Notes: a model not told the origin generated them from the letters alone. Positions 1-12,317 are shown, counted from the first letter of the stretch. The stretch is DNA of 64,000 nt from Hymenopus coronatus (GCA_030762935.1 CM060887.1:8858501-8922500), one strand, 5' to 3'. A program made the numbers and translations.

Positions 1-51
1 TCTTCAGAGGCTATTCCAAGAAAAATCAAGATGCGTTTCGTTATCATGAAA

Positions 52-665
52 ATCCGTTGTGTCCCACTCAAATGACTTTCTCTACATCTCTGTAACAAAT
101 TATTGTTAAAAAGCTTATACTTCTATTTACTTCATTCTAGTCGAGAAACAATTAGCAGAAATAGTCTTATTACTTGCTTCCGTGTAAGTAGGAGCGAAAT
201 AAGGGAGTACCATAGGTTAAAGTGACAGTCAAAAGCTGGTTGCTATGTGACTGAAGTTCCTTTGTTTGTATTAACAGGAGTTGACAAATTCCTGTATGAG
301 AAAAGTATAAGCTTTTCAAAGCTGAAACCAAACACAAGGTATATCTAAAAACAATATTTCCACAAAAAATGTATATAATATTTTCTGTGTGGTAAGTTTT
401 TGTCCACATCTTACGGTTTACCAATTATGCAAAATTCCGCAAAATTCATCCAGAATAAACATGTCTTCAGAGGCTATTCCATAAAATTCAATATATACAT
501 TTTATTTGTCCGGTAAATATCTTTAATACACGATATTTTAATCAAAATCGTTAGAGCCATTGTTGAGAAAATCAAAATTTTCAAGAAAAGTCCATGTAAA
601 GGCTATTTAGGGGAGGGTATTTTCTTGAAAATCCTCATGCCGCATACTTGTAAGATACTGAACTT
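52..665 (+). repeat. PAL1 copy, hairpin end missing
   Basis: Begins with a decayed TGATGTG end followed by GACTTTCTCTACATC, then follows the PAL1 order through the 'ttacggttta' and 'gaagatactgaac' blocks. It stops before the GT-rich part and hairpin. A reverse copy begins about 40 bases later, so the two form a loose inverted pair. Bases 1-40 are a scrap of the PAL1 middle. Confidence 0.85.
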
Positions 666-703
666 AAATGACAAGTTTCGTGTCTAACGGTATTATCATT
701 TTT

Positions 704-1531
704 ACTTTCTCTACACGTACTGTGTACATAGTGTATAGAGAAGAAAATCGATACCAAGATTTCACCGGTAATATATGTTTTAGGATTCCCTGTATCCAAA
801 AAAAGCATTTTCAGAAAAAGGTCCGTGTGTGTGTCCATGAACACGATAACTCAAAGGCGAAAAGTCAGTAAAATACCATACTTGGTATTTAGATTTTAGT
901 AGCTTTCAGGGAAGCGACAAGAAGATTTTGAGAAAAATCCCCTCACCCCTAACTAACCTTTACTTGGATATTTTTTTAAAACATTTTGATATTCTCAAAA
1001 ATGGCTCTAACGATTTTGATTAAAATATCATATATTAAGGATATTTACCTGACAATTAAAATGTATATCTTGAATTTTCTGGGAATAACTTCTGAAGACT
1101 ACTTCATTCTGGATGCATTTTATGGAATTTTGCATAACTGCTAAACCGTAGGAGATAAACAAAAACTTAACACTCAAAAATGTATACCACATTAAAACAC
1201 ACAATTTATGTTACATACATTTTTCCATGAAGTTGATCGTTTTTGAGATATTCCTTGTTTTAGAAAAACATATACTTTTCTTATGCAGGATTTTGCCAAC
1301 TCCTGTCCATGCAAACAAAGAAACTTCAGTTAAATAGCAACTTGCTTTTGTCCAATTTTTTAACCTATGCTATTCCCTTATTTTCCTTCTACTTACAAGG
1401 AAGCAAGTAATAAAACTATTTCTGCTAATTTTTTCTCGGTTAGCATGAAGGAAATAGAAGCATAACCTTTTTAACATTAATTTGTTGCAGAGATGTAGAG
1501 AAAGACATGTGAATGGAACACATAAGATTTT
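704..1531 (-). repeat. PAL1 copy, near full length
   Basis: Starts ACTTTCTCTACACG with the hairpin core TGTACATAGTG and ends GTCATGTGAATGGAACACAT-like at about 1525. Only a short GTGTGTGT stretch is present at the microsatellite position. Confidence 0.88.
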
Positions 1532-2022
1532 TTCAAGATGTATTCCACAGTATCTTTATTGTTGTTTGTTGAAAAATGGACTACTTCTTTTCATTAGAAG
1601 TAAATGTATGATTTTCTTTAATCAGTTTCTTAAAATTTTATTGAAAACGATGATTTTTAATAAAAAAAATATTGCATATTTATATATATTTAAATTTCTT
1701 CTTTGAAATAAAGCCTATTTATGTGCAAATGTGGGGGAAAATGTTCAGCTCTTAGTATCAATTAGTTTCTGAGATAATGGGGCATCCGTATCGACATTTT
1801 TATTTCTTACATATTGCTTTCAAACACAAAGTAAAACAAATTTAACCTAACTTTCTAGAAAAAGACGTCGTAGTACTTGGAAAACCTCACATGAAGGAAA
1901 TATGAACGGGATGCCAAAGTTAAAGTAAAACCTTCCTATCAAAATAAAAAAAAAAAATCTACTCTAGCACTAGAATTTACAAAGTTGTTGATGTTAACTG
2001 AGTGTATCACAATGTTGTAAAA
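1532..2022. other. AT-rich stretch without recognised content
   Basis: Separates two PAL1 blocks. It has no PAL1 landmarks, no tRNA-like boxes and no recognisable protein similarity in any frame. The short frame at 1482-1706 is phenylalanine, isoleucine and lysine rich, as expected from AT-rich DNA. Confidence 0.5.
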
Positions 2023-3717
2023 AATCTGATGTGTTCCATTCACATGGCTTTCTCTACATCTCTATTACAAATCATTGTTAAAAAAATAATGCTTGTATTT
2101 ACTTCATGCTAATTGAGAAAAAATTAGCAGAAATAGTTTTATTTCTTGCTTCCTTGTAAGTAGAAGGGAAATAAGAGAGTACCATAGGTTAAGTGATAGT
2201 CAAAAGCTGTTGCTATGTGACTGAAGTTCCTATGTATGTATGGACACGAGTTGACAAAGTCCTGTATTATAAAAGTATAAGTTTTTTAAAGGTGAAACCA
2301 AAAACAAGTAATATCTATAAAAAAAATCTGATGTGTACCATTCACATGACTTTCTCTATATCCCTGCAACAAATTATTCTTCAAGAGCTTATACTACTAT
2401 TTACTTTATGCTAATCAGAAAAAATTAGCAGAAATAGTCTTATTACTTGCTTCCTTGTAAGTAGAAGCGAAATAAAGGACTACCATAGGTTAAAGTGATA
2501 GTCAAAAGCTGGTTGCTATGTCAAGTTCCTATGGATAGGAGTTGACAAGTTCCTGTATGAGCTTTTCAAAGCAGAAACCAAAAATAAGGAATGTCTCAAA
2601 AACGACGAACTCTACGAAAAAAAGGTATATCACATAAAGTGTGTGTTTTAATGTGCTCTACATTTTTTGGGCAGTAAGTTTTGGTCCATCTCTTACGGTT
2701 TAGAGTTATTCAAAATTCAGTAAAATTCATCCAGAATAAATTACTCTTCAGAGACTATTTCCAGAAAATTAGAGATATACATTTTGTTTGTCAGGTAAAT
2801 ATCCTTAATATACGAAATTTTAATCAAAATCGTTAGAGCCATTTTTGAGAAAATATAATTTTCGAAAAATATTCCATATTAATGGTATTTGGGGGTGGGG
2901 GATTTTTCTCAAAATCTTCGTGTCGCATCCCTGGAAGATACTAAACCAAGTTTGGTATTTTACTGACTTTTCGTTTTTGAGTTATCGTGTTCACTGGCAC
3001 ACGGACACACTGACACACGGACACACACATACGGACCTTGTTGTGAAAATGCTATTTTTGGATATTGGGGACCCTAAAACATATATTTCCGGTGAAATCT
3101 TGGTATCGAATTTTTGGGTGGAGTGCAATACCTTCTCTATACACTATGTACATAGTGCATATAAAAAAAGTAAAAACGACTAACTTCTCTAAAAAAAAAT
3201 GTGTATATAACATGAATTCTGTGTTTTCACGTGCGCTACATTTTTTTTGGGCGATAAGTTTATCAGATATGGAAAATTTCGTAAAATGTATCAAGAATAA
3301 AGTACTCTTCAAAGGCTGTTCCCAGAAAATTCAAGATATAAATTCTATTTGACACGTAAATATCTTTAATATACGATATTTTAATCAAATCCGAAATTTT
3401 TATGAAAACAATTCAAATTTATGAAAAAAGATTACATGTAAAGGGTAGTTCGGGGTGGGGGGATTTTTCTCAAAATCTTCGTGTCGCATCTCTGGAAGAT
3501 ACTAAACTTAAATACTAAGTTTGGTATTTTACCGACTTTATGTTTTTGAGTTATGTTCACAGACACACACACATGGACGTTTTCTGAAAATGCTTTTTTT
3601 GTATACAGAGAACCCTAAAACATGTATTTCCGGTGAAATCTCGGTATAGAACTTTTTGGGTAGTGTGAAATACCGTCTCTAAACACTATGGACATACTAC
3701 GTGTAGAGAAAGTAAAA
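2023..3717 (+). repeat. PAL1 copy split by a nested PAL1 copy
   Basis: The left part (2023-2322) runs from the TGATGTGTTCC end to the 'aatatct' block. The right part (3173-3717) resumes at 'acgactaactt..' in the expected order and runs through to the hairpin and GTAGAGAAAGT. Removing 2323-3172 restores one continuous copy, which is direct evidence of insertion rather than tandem duplication. Confidence 0.88.
2323..3172 (+). repeat. PAL1 copy nested in another PAL1
   Basis: Starts after eight A residues with TCTGATGTGTACC. It ends with a decayed hairpin whose last bases are AAAGT, followed by five A and the resumption of the host copy. The uninterrupted consensus has five A here, so the target was an A run. 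Confidence 0.87.
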
Positions 3718-3908
3718 AGTATACTCCTGGATGGTAGAGAAAATACCAAAATGCGATTTGATCCTAGAAAATCATCTAATTCAGTCCATTGCAACACACA
3801 AAGCTCTGAATTGTGCAAGAAGAAAACCACCAGAATCTGCAAACGATGTGACGTTCCACTTCATGGTAAGTGTTTGCTCCATTTCAAATTCAATAATAAG
3901 TGCAATGT
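3718..3908 (+). pseudogene. piggyBac-like transposase C-terminal fragment
   Basis: The plus-strand frame reads LLDGRENTK, then a cysteine-rich tail of the form C-x(7)-C-KKKTTR-x-C-x(2)-C-DVPLHGKC. A basic, Cys/His-rich zinc-binding tail of this kind closes piggyBac-family (DDE_Tnp_1_7) transposases. The fragment is only about 60 codons, lacks the catalytic domain and is not expressed as seen. A PAL1 hairpin end lies immediately to its left and a reverse PAL1 hairpin end immediately to its right, so it is wedged between two inverted copies. Assignment rests on the tail motif only and could be another zinc-ribbon protein. Confidence 0.5.
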
Positions 3909-4768
3909 TTACTTTCTCTACACGTACTAAGTACATAGTGTATAGAGTAGGTATTACACTCCACCCAAAAATTCGGTACCGAGATTTCACTGGAAATATA
4001 TATTTTAGGGTGCCCTATAACCAAAAAAAATCATTTTCAGAAAACGGTCCGTGTGAGTGTCCGTGTGTCTGTACACAATAACTCAAAAACGAAAAGCCGG
4101 TAAAGTACCAAACTTGGTATTTAAAGTATAGTATTTTCCAGGGGTACAACACGAAGGTTTTGAGAAAAATCCCCCCACCCCAAACTATCCTTTATACGGA
4201 ACTTCTTTTGCAATTTCTGATTTGCTCAAAATTGGATCTAACGATTTTGATTAAAATAGCGAATATTATAGATATTTACCTGACAAACAAAATGTATATG
4301 TTGATTTTACTGGGAATAGTATCTGAAGACTACTTTATTCTGGAAGAATTTTACGGAATTTTGCATAACTGCTAAACCGTAAGCGATGGACAAGAACTTA
4401 CCTTACAAAGAATGTAGAGCACGTTAAAACACACAATTTATATTATATACATTTTTTTGGTGGAGTTGATCGTTTTTTTAGATATTCCTTGTTATAGGTT
4501 CGGTTTTGAAGAACTTATATTTTTCTCATACAGGAATTTGTCAATTCCTGTCCATACACACAAAGGAGCTTCAGTCACATAGCAATCAGCTTTTGACTAT
4601 CACTTTAACCCATGGTACTCCCTTATTTCGCTTCTACTTACAAGGAAGGAAGTAATAAGACTATTTCTGGTAATTTTTTCTCCATTAGTATGAGGTAAAT
4701 AGAAGCATAAGCTATTCAACAATAATAGGTGTAGAGAAAGTCATGTGGATGAACACATCAAATTTTAT
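3909..4768 (-). repeat. PAL1 copy, full length
   Basis: Runs from ACTTTCTCTACACG at about 3910 to GTCATGTGGATGAACACATC at about 4762. All internal blocks are present in order, including the GC-rich 'ccccccacccc' block. Confidence 0.9.
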
Positions 4769-4876
4769 ATGAGGCCTTAAAACGCGTATTTCCAGTGAAA
4801 TATTGATTTCGAATGTTTTGGTTGGCATGCAGTAGACACATTCTCTATCTAATTATTATACAGAGAAAGTAAAGAT
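4769..4876 (+). repeat. PAL1 hairpin-end fragment
   Basis: Holds only the last ~100 bases of a plus copy: the 'tatttccagtgaaat' block and a decayed hairpin ending CAGAGAAAGT. It abuts the outer end of the preceding reverse copy. Confidence 0.7.
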
Positions 4877-5117
4877 TACTTAATGGCTTAATTTTGCTGT
4901 TTTTTCTACTGATTCCGCAAAATGTTATTCTTAAACAGAAAATCATTTTTTTGTAATTTTACCCTTCGAGATAAACATTGGCGGAAAGTTTTTATTAAAT
5001 GTTTTCTTGTAGGTAGAATCTTATTAGGAAAACACGCTAGGCCTATGTGATAGTAATATCTTACAAGAGTTGATTGCTTGTGATTGCTTTAAAATTGTGT
5101 ACTCTTTGCTTAACAAA

Positions 5118-5154
<37 letters not shown>

Positions 5155-5287
5155 AGAGAGAGAGAGATAAGAACGAGCTGAAAAACGTATAAACATTGGA
5201 AAATTGAAACCAATAACTCTGAAATGCTCAACTAAACGAGAATTTGCTTTTGACTTAATTTGTTTATCCCAATGAGGTATATTTTTT
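4877..5287. other. Degenerate AT-rich DNA with poly(A)
   Basis: Contains weak resemblances to the PAL1 B subfamily (around 4960-5100), then the poly(A)-(AG)n tract. No gene seen. Confidence 0.4.
5119..5166. repeat. poly(A) followed by (AG)n
   Basis: About 33 A residues run directly into eight AG units. This could be the tail of an old retroposed element, but no body of one is recognisable upstream. Confidence 0.9.
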
Positions 5288-5455
5288 TACTTTCTCTACA
5301 CACACATCGTGAATATATGTAGTTGGTAGAGAAAGTATTCTATTCCTCCAAAAACTTAATATCGAGATTTCACCGAAAATATGTGTTTTAAGACAGACGA
5401 ATCCAAAAAATATTTTTAGCAAAAGCTGTGCGTTTGTGGACAGTATAGCTAAAAA
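5288..5455 (-). repeat. PAL1 hairpin-end fragment
   Basis: A decayed ACTTTCTCTACAC hairpin followed by the 'gagatttcaccg' and 'gtttgtggacag' blocks. It is cut off where a plus copy begins, making a head-on inverted junction. Confidence 0.75.
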
Positions 5456-6338
5456 TATGATGTGTTACATTCACATAACTTTCTCTAGCTGTTCTACAAA
5501 CTTCTTACATAACGTTATTTTTCTTTGTGCACCTTGCTAATCGAGGTACTCATTATTACACTGTTCTTATTATTTAGTTCCGTATAAGTAGGAGAAAATA
5601 AGGGAATACACTCGGCTAAACCGATAGCCAAATGTTTTAAAAGCTGTCGTTATGCGATTGTCATTACAAATTGCTTCTTTTCTTGGCCAGGAGTAGAACA
5701 AAAGAAAAAAGGACACTCCCGTCTGAGAAAAGTATAAGTACTTCACAACAGAAACTAATAACAATGAATACCTCGAAAATGGTAAGCTCCACGAAAAAAA
5801 CGTATATGACGTAAGTTTTGTATTTTAACAAAACATGCATTTTTATATAGTAAGTTTTTGTCTATCTCTTACGGTTTACTAGTTATGCCAAATTGAGCAA
5901 AATTCATCCGGAATAAACAGGTCTTTAGAAGCTATTCCCAGAAATTCAAGATATACATTTTGTCAGGTAGATATCTTTAATGTACGACATTTTAATCGAA
6001 ATCGTCAGTCATTTTTAAGAAAATCAAAATTTTCGAAAAAAGTTCCATGTAAAGGATAGTTTGGGGTGGGGGGTTTTTCTCCAAATCTTCGTGTCGCATC
6101 CTTGGAAGCTACTAAACTTAAATACCAAGTTTGGTATTTTAGCTACTTTTCATTTCGAGTTATCGTGTTCACAGAGACACAGACACACACACGGACCTTT
6201 TTCTCAAAATGCTTCTTTTTTTGGATACAGGGGGTCCTAAAACATGTATTTCCGGTAAAATCTTGGTATCAAATTTTTGGGTGGAATACAATACTTCTCT
6301 ATCCCTATGTACATTGTACATACGCGGCTAGATAAAGT
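5456..6338 (+). repeat. PAL1 copy, subfamily B, full length
   Basis: Starts ATGATGTGTTACATTCACAT and ends TACGCGGCTAGATAAAGT. Subfamily B shows in 'gggaatacactcggctaaac' and the added 'atgttttaaaagctg' block, and in the GGCTAG variant of the terminal hairpin. Confidence 0.85.
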
Positions 6339-6349
6339 AAAAATGAATA

Positions 6350-6882
6350 GATCGTTATATACCGGATATGGTATTTAAGTTCAGTATCTTTTAAGGATAG
6401 AATTTAAATGGAAAAATGTTTTAAAATTTTGTTTTTCTCAAAGTTGATTACTGATTTTTATTAAAACAGAGTATATTAAAGATATTTACTTGACAAATGA
6501 AAAGTTTATTTTAAATTTATGTTAGCTACATTAATTTTTTGTAGAGTTAAATGTTTTCGATACATTCCGAGGCACTGTTTTCAGTTTGAGGCTACTCAAA
6601 ACATTTCTCAAACGGGAAGACATCTTTCTTTTCGTCTCTGTTTTGTTTACTCCTAAGAAGCAAACGGAAACGAATTTTAATTGTTTATCATAGCAACTGG
6701 CTCTTAAAAGATTTAGCCTAGTGTACTCCCTTATTTCCCTCCTACTTACAAGGAAGTAAGCAATAAGATCGTTTCTGCTAATGTTTATCTTGATTACCAT
6801 GAAGTAGAGAAAAGAATAATCTTTCGTAAGAAAAGTTGTTTGTGGACAACTAGTGAAAGTCAGATAAATGTGACACATCGGA
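6350..6882 (-). repeat. PAL1 copy, subfamily B, hairpin end missing
   Basis: A divergent reverse copy recognisable from 'aaagatatttacttgac' onwards, through 'cctagtgtactcccttatttc', to 'gacacatcgga' at its outer end. Five T residues (6883-6887) then join it directly to the next reverse copy. Confidence 0.78.
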
Positions 6883-6887
6883 TTTTT

Positions 6888-7800
6888 ACTTTCTCTATAC
6901 GTACTATGTACATAGTCTATAGAGAAGGTATTGCACTCCACCAAAAAAGTCGATACCGAGATTTCACCGGAAATATATGTTTTAGGGTCCCCTGTATCCA
7001 AAAAAAAGTATTTTCAGAAAAAGGTCCATGTGTCAGTTAACACGATAACTCAAAAACGAAAAGTCGGTAAAATACCAAACTTATTACTTAAGTTTAGTAT
7101 CTTCCAGGGATGCGACACGAAGATTTTGAGAAAAATCCCCCCACCCCAAACTACCCATTACATGGAACTTTTTTCGGAAATTTTGATTTCCTAAAAAATG
7201 GCTCTAACGTTTTTGATTAAAATATCGTATATTAAAGATATTTACCTAACAAATAAAATGTATATTTTTAATTTTCTGGGAATAGCCTCTGAAGACTACT
7301 TTATTTTGGGTCAATTTTACAGAATTCTGCATAACTGCTAAACCGTAAGAGATGGACAAAACCTTACCACATAACAAATGTAGAGCACTTTAAAACACAC
7401 AATTTATGTTATATACATTTTTGTCGTGGAGTTGATTGTTTTTGAGACATTCCTTGTTTTTGGTTTCAGCTATGAAAAACATACTTTGGACCCGTGCGAT
7501 TTTTGAAATTCTATGTATGATATTGCTATGTCAATAAATACACTTATTCATACAGGACTTTCTGAACTCGTGTTCATACAAACAAAGGAACTTCAGTAAC
7601 ATAACAACCAGCTTTTGACTGTCACTTTAGCCTATGCTACTCCCTTATTTTGCTCCTACTTACAAGGAAGCAAGTAATAAGATTATTTCTGCTTATTTTT
7701 TCTCGATTAGCAGGAAGTAAATTGAAGCATAAGCTTTTTGACAATAATTTATTGCAGAATTGTAGAGAAAGTCATGTGAATGGAACACATCAGACTTTTT
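6888..7800 (-). repeat. PAL1 copy, full length, tandem with previous
   Basis: Starts ACTTTCTCTATACG right after the shared T run and ends CATGTGAATGGAACACATCA. It carries about 70 extra bases near 7480-7550 (ATTTTTGAAATTC region), absent from other copies. Confidence 0.9.
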
Positions 7801-7814
7801 AATTTTTTTTTATT

Positions 7815-8432
7815 TCTGTAGCACATGTACAACGTACATAGTAAATAGAGAAGTTATTGTATTCTGCCCAAAAATTCAAAACAGAAATTTCACAGGAATT
7901 GCATGTTTTGAGGACTCTTGAAAACAAAAAAAGTTGGAAACACGTGTGCGCGTGTCCGTGGAAACCATATTTAAAAAAGGAAGTGTCCGTTAACCACGAA
8001 ACTTGCTATTGAAGTTCAGTATCTTACAAGTATGCGGCTTTTCAAGCCCCCATCCACCAATTACCCTCACTTGAAACATTTATCGAAAACTTTGCTCCAA
8101 TATGGCTCTAATGATTTTAATTTAAATACCAAATGTTTAAGATACTTTTATTTCCTCTACACGTACTATGTACATCGGGTATTGTAATGCACCCAAAAAT
8201 TCGATACCGAGATTTCACCGGAAATACATATTTTAGGGCCTACTTAATCAAAAAAAAAACATTTTTAGAAAAATGTCCGTGTGTGTGTGTGTGTGTGTGT
8301 GCAGCATAGCTCAAAAACGAAAAGACCGTTAAATAAAAGACCGTTTGGTATCTTCCAAGGATGCGATACGAAGATTATCAAGAAAATCCCCCCTAAATAC
8401 CTTTTACATGGTACTGTTTTTGAAAATTTTGA
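7815..8432 (-). repeat. Two truncated PAL1 copies in tandem
   Basis: The first (7815-8140) keeps a decayed hairpin up to 'atggctctaatgatttt'. The second (8148-8432) starts again at the hairpin, has (GT)11 at 8279-8301 and stops in the 'ttttgaaaattttgat' block. Confidence 0.8.
8279..8301. repeat. (GT)n microsatellite inside PAL1
   Basis: About 11 GT units at the same internal position as in other PAL1 copies. Confidence 0.9.
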
Positions 8433-8557
8433 TTTTTTTTTTGGATATAGGGGACCCTAAAACGTATATTTCCGGTGAAATCTCGGTATCAACTTTTTAG
8501 GTGCAATACATTACCTGCTCTGTGCACTATGTACGTGGTGAGCGTGGAGAAAGTAAG
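8433..8557 (+). repeat. PAL1 hairpin-end fragment
   Basis: Terminal ~125 bases of a plus copy ending GCGTGGAGAAAGT, abutting a reverse fragment so that the two form a small inverted pair. Confidence 0.8.
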
Positions 8558-9429
8558 ACGTGGTTGTTGATATAGAGAAGGCCATGATGTTTTCAGCAAG
8601 GCTGATAGATCGCTGCGAGCCCTGGGTTGTCCCGCGACTGATACGCACAGCATCGGAATTACAGGGTGAGAGTTTTAGTCGCCAACCTCTCAATTTCCCT
8701 GTCAGAGGTCCACGAGTTGCTGATAATTGTACAGGACTTAGCCTCTTATGTCTGTTCACCACTCACTGCCTAATTCCAAATTCCTTTATTGGCATCGTCA
8801 GCAACATCCTGGCGGCCAGATGTTAGAAATATCTTTTGTCACCACTAATTTATACTGGATTCCAGTCTAAATACTTATACTGTTTTTATTTCAATATAAA
8901 AATATTGGAAATATAAAATCAAATATGAAAAAAAATAAAAAAGTAATATAAAATAATTATGGAAATAGATACTCTAAAAAATGGAAGAATTAACTTGAAA
9001 TTAATTAAAGATTAAATTGATAATTAATGATTAATGAGTTATTTAAAAACTATAATTGTTTTTAAAGTAAACAGTAAGAAAATATAATTGATAACTACAA
9101 TTAAATGTTGTATTAAAGTTCTTTTTTAATTTTCAAAATTGCGTAAACTAAAATAAATAAAGAAGCATAAGTTCATAATTTAATGAAAAATATAATATGT
9201 GTATATTGGTTTAAGTGATGATAAGTTAATATATTGTTACTAAGAGTTGTAAATATATATAATTTTAATTACGCTTAATTGGTTTTTATAAGGATGTGAT
9301 ATTAGATAAATTGTAAAATAATGAATGTAAGAAATATTTAAAACTGTAAACAAATTATAAGTTTTGGAATACAAGCCCTGGTTTAAGGCATTAAGTTGCA
9401 GGATATTGTAGATTTTTATTTCATTTTGT
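8558..9429. other. Unique DNA, unassigned
   Basis: 8558-8830 has a more balanced base composition, with frames of 83-88 codons on both strands that resemble nothing I recognise. 8870-9429 is very AT-rich and featureless. Confidence 0.4.
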
Positions 9430-9924
9430 GAAAAATCTGATGTGTTCCATTCACATGACTTTCTCTACAACTTTGCAATAAATTATTGTTAAAAAGCTTA
9501 TGCTTCTATTTACTTCCTGCTAATCGAGAAAAAATTAGCAGAAATAGTTTTATTACTTGCTTCCTTGTAAGTAGAAGCGAAATAAGGGAGTACCATAGGT
9601 TAAAATGAAGTCAAAAGCTGGTTGCTATGTGACTGAAGTTCCTTTGTTTGTATGGACACGAGTTCACAAATTCCTGTATGAGAAAAGTGTTTTTTTATAG
9701 CTGAAACCAAAAACAAGGAATATCTCAAAAACAATTAACTCCACGAAAAAAATGTATATAACTTAAAATGTGTGTTTTAAAGTGCTCTACATTTGTTGTG
9801 CGGTTAAGTTTTTGTCCATCTCTTACGGTTAACAGTTAATGCAAAATTTCGAAAAATATATCCAGAATAAAGTAGTCTTCACAGGCTATTCCCAGAAAAT
9901 TCAAGATATACGTTTTATTTGCCA
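9430..9924 (+). repeat. PAL1 half copy, left arm of palindrome
   Basis: Outer TGATGTGTTCCATTCACATG end through to 'ttcaagatata', where the sequence turns back on itself at about 9924. Confidence 0.9.
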
Positions 9925-10412
9925 GGTAAATAAAATATATATCTTGAATTTTCTGGGAGTAACCTCTGAAGACTACTTTACTCTGAGTGAATTTAACGGA
10001 ATTTTGCACAACTGCTAAACCGTAAGAAATGGACTAAAACTTAACACACAAAACATTCAGAGCACATTAAAACACATGTTGTATACATTTTTTTTTGTAG
10101 AGTTGATCTTTCTTGAGATATTCCTTTTTTTTTCAGCTTTGTAAAACTTAATTTTTTTTATACAGGAATTTGTCAACTGCTATCCATACAAACAAAGGAA
10201 CTTCAATCACATAGCAACCAGCTTTTGACTATCACTTTAACCTATGGTATTCCCTTATTTCGCTTCTACTTACAAGAAAGCAAGTAATAAGACTATTTCT
10301 GGTAATTTTTTTCTCGATTAGCATGAATTAAAGAGAAGCATAAGCTTTTTAACAATAATTTGTTGCAGAGATGTGGAGAAAGTCAGTGAATGGAACACAT
10401 CAGATTTTTTGT
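9925..10412 (-). repeat. PAL1 half copy, right arm of palindrome
   Basis: Mirror of the preceding half copy, from 'tatatatcttgaattttctggg' to 'gaatggaacacatcagatttttt'. The arms are about 490 bases each with almost no spacer. Confidence 0.9.
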
Positions 10413-11023
10413 GTTTGCGATTGGGCAGCTGAGACGGTCTGCGAGTGTGCAGGTGTGAGAATAGGCAGGTATTAGTGTCACCCCGAGGGTGTCTCACTGG
10501 GATTGAACAACACTTACCACCCCACAGCAACCGGAATTACCCGTGCTATATATTTTCCGCGCCACCCGATAATTCGTATAACAAACTGTGCGCGGTGCCA
10601 AACCAGCATTTAAAACATTTCTCGAGGCTCGAGTTGTTCCGTTTCAACCTGTCATTATGTTGGCCAGTCTTAATCAATTAGAGGTTCTAACAAGAAATGT
10701 ATGCTATTATTACCTTCAAATGCTAATTACACTGCTGATGAAACAAGATGGCTTCCCTTATTCCATAAATTCTGCCGTAACAAGACCAGAACCTGGCTAT
10801 CTTTTTGTGCGACTTCAGAGCCATTATAAACATAAATTTCGGATGTATTGCACTCAAATAAATTTCACTAACCGTCTACAGCACGTATGTACAACGTTAT
10901 CTCTTACTAAATGACACTTAAAGTTTCAGCTATATCCATCACATGGTTTCGTTGCCATAGGCGACTGAATCAACAATCTTATACTTCTTTAAGGGCTGAA
11001 ATACCTCGACAGAACTAAAAATT
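10413..11023. other. Unique DNA, unassigned
   Basis: Moderately GC-balanced sequence. The longest frame (10588-10914, plus, 108 codons) has no recognisable domain and no supporting splice context that I can defend. Confidence 0.4.
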
Positions 11024-11640
11024 TGACGTGTCCTATTCACATGATTTTTTCTACATCTCTGCAATACCTTATTGTTATTATTGCTTCTATTTACTTCATG
11101 CTAATCGAGAAAAAATTAGCGGAAATAGTCTTGTAATTAGAAGCGAAATAAGGTTAAAGTGACAGTCAAAAGCTGGTTGCTTTGTGACTGAAGTTCCTTT
11201 GTTTGTATGGACACCAGTTCACCAATTCCTATATGAGAAAAGTATAAGTTGTTTAAAGCTTGAAACCAATAATAATGAATATCTCAAAGACGATCAACTC
11301 CACGAAAAAAATATATATTACATAAATTGTGTGTTTTAACGTGCACTATATTGTTTCTGTTTTAAGTTCTTGTCCATTTCTTACGGTTAAGCAGTTATGC
11401 AAAATTCCATAAAATTCATCCAGAATAAAATATTCTTCAAAGGCTCTTCCCAAAAAATTCAAAATTGTTAGAGCAATTTTTGAGAAAATTTACATTTTCG
11501 AAAAAAACTTCAATTTCAATGGTAGTTGGGATGGGTATTTTCTTGAAAATCTTTGTGTCACATCCTTGGAAGATTACCAAACCTAAATACCATGTTTGGA
11601 TTTTAACAGACCTTTCATTTATGAGCTATGTTGCCCACGG

Positions 11641-11683
<43 letters not shown>

Positions 11684-11824
11684 CCACACACAGACATTTT
11701 TCTAAAAAAAATTTTATTCAGGGGTCTCAAAACCTGTATTTCCGGTGAATTCTCGGTATGGAATTTTTGGGTGCATTACAATGCTTCTCTATAGGTACAC
11801 GAACGTAATGTGTGTAGAGAAAGT
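11024..11824 (+). repeat. PAL1 copy, full length
   Basis: Runs from TTTGACGTGTCCTATTCACATG to GTGTAGAGAAAGT. At the usual GT/AC site it carries an (AG)14 tract plus CAGACAGACA instead of a pure AC run. Confidence 0.87.
11645..11672. repeat. (AG)n microsatellite inside PAL1
   Basis: About 14 AG units at the position where sister copies have (AC)n. Confidence 0.95.
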
Positions 11825-11861
11825 AATAACGTACATAGAGAAGGTTTTGTATTCACCCTCG

Positions 11862-12268
11862 TCAATTTATCATGTAAGAAGGTCAAAGCTTGGTTTTGTG
11901 TACATCGGAACCCAGCGGGAACACAGTTTGAGATAATTGAAGCGCTTTCTGACAATATTCAAAGTAGTTTTTTGAAATTTGTGGAAAACATCCTTACTGT
12001 GAAACGTCTGTTTTCACGAATTGCGTCATTCCTATGTTGAACTAAACAATCAGTGACAACAGAAGGCCGCCCATTCCATGTTTCGTCATGAACATTGGAT
12101 CCTCCATCACTGAATTGCCTAACATACTTTTTTTACCATTCCTTATGTCATTACATATTCACTTGAATCTCTACCAGTTGACGATGAATATCAACTCGCT
12201 TAACATTCCTTGCGTTCAAACACCGTGTTGCGGAACGCCATTCAAAGTTGGTGGGATCAGAAATTATC
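11862..12268 (-). pseudogene. mariner transposase N-terminal fragment, dead
   Basis: On the minus strand the frame begins ISDPTNFEWRSATRCLNARN and continues VDIHRQLVEI, then a stop. It resumes with VRQFSDGGSNVHDETWNGRP, then SVVTDCLVQH and ENRRFTV. In another frame it ends with LKLCSRWVP. These are the N-terminal helix-turn-helix region and the WVPxxL linker of mariner transposases. Stops and at least two frameshifts break it, and the catalytic domain is absent. The GRPSVVTD / ENRRF signature differs from the element at 24.3 kb, so this is a separate mariner lineage. Confidence 0.8.
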
Positions 12269-12317
12269 TTAAACATTTTGAACCATAACTAACCACACGA
12301 CAGTAGACAATGAACCA

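Noticed and set aside
10588..10914. 108-codon plus-strand frame
   Set aside because: No recognised domain, no codon or splice evidence. Its length is within chance for the window.
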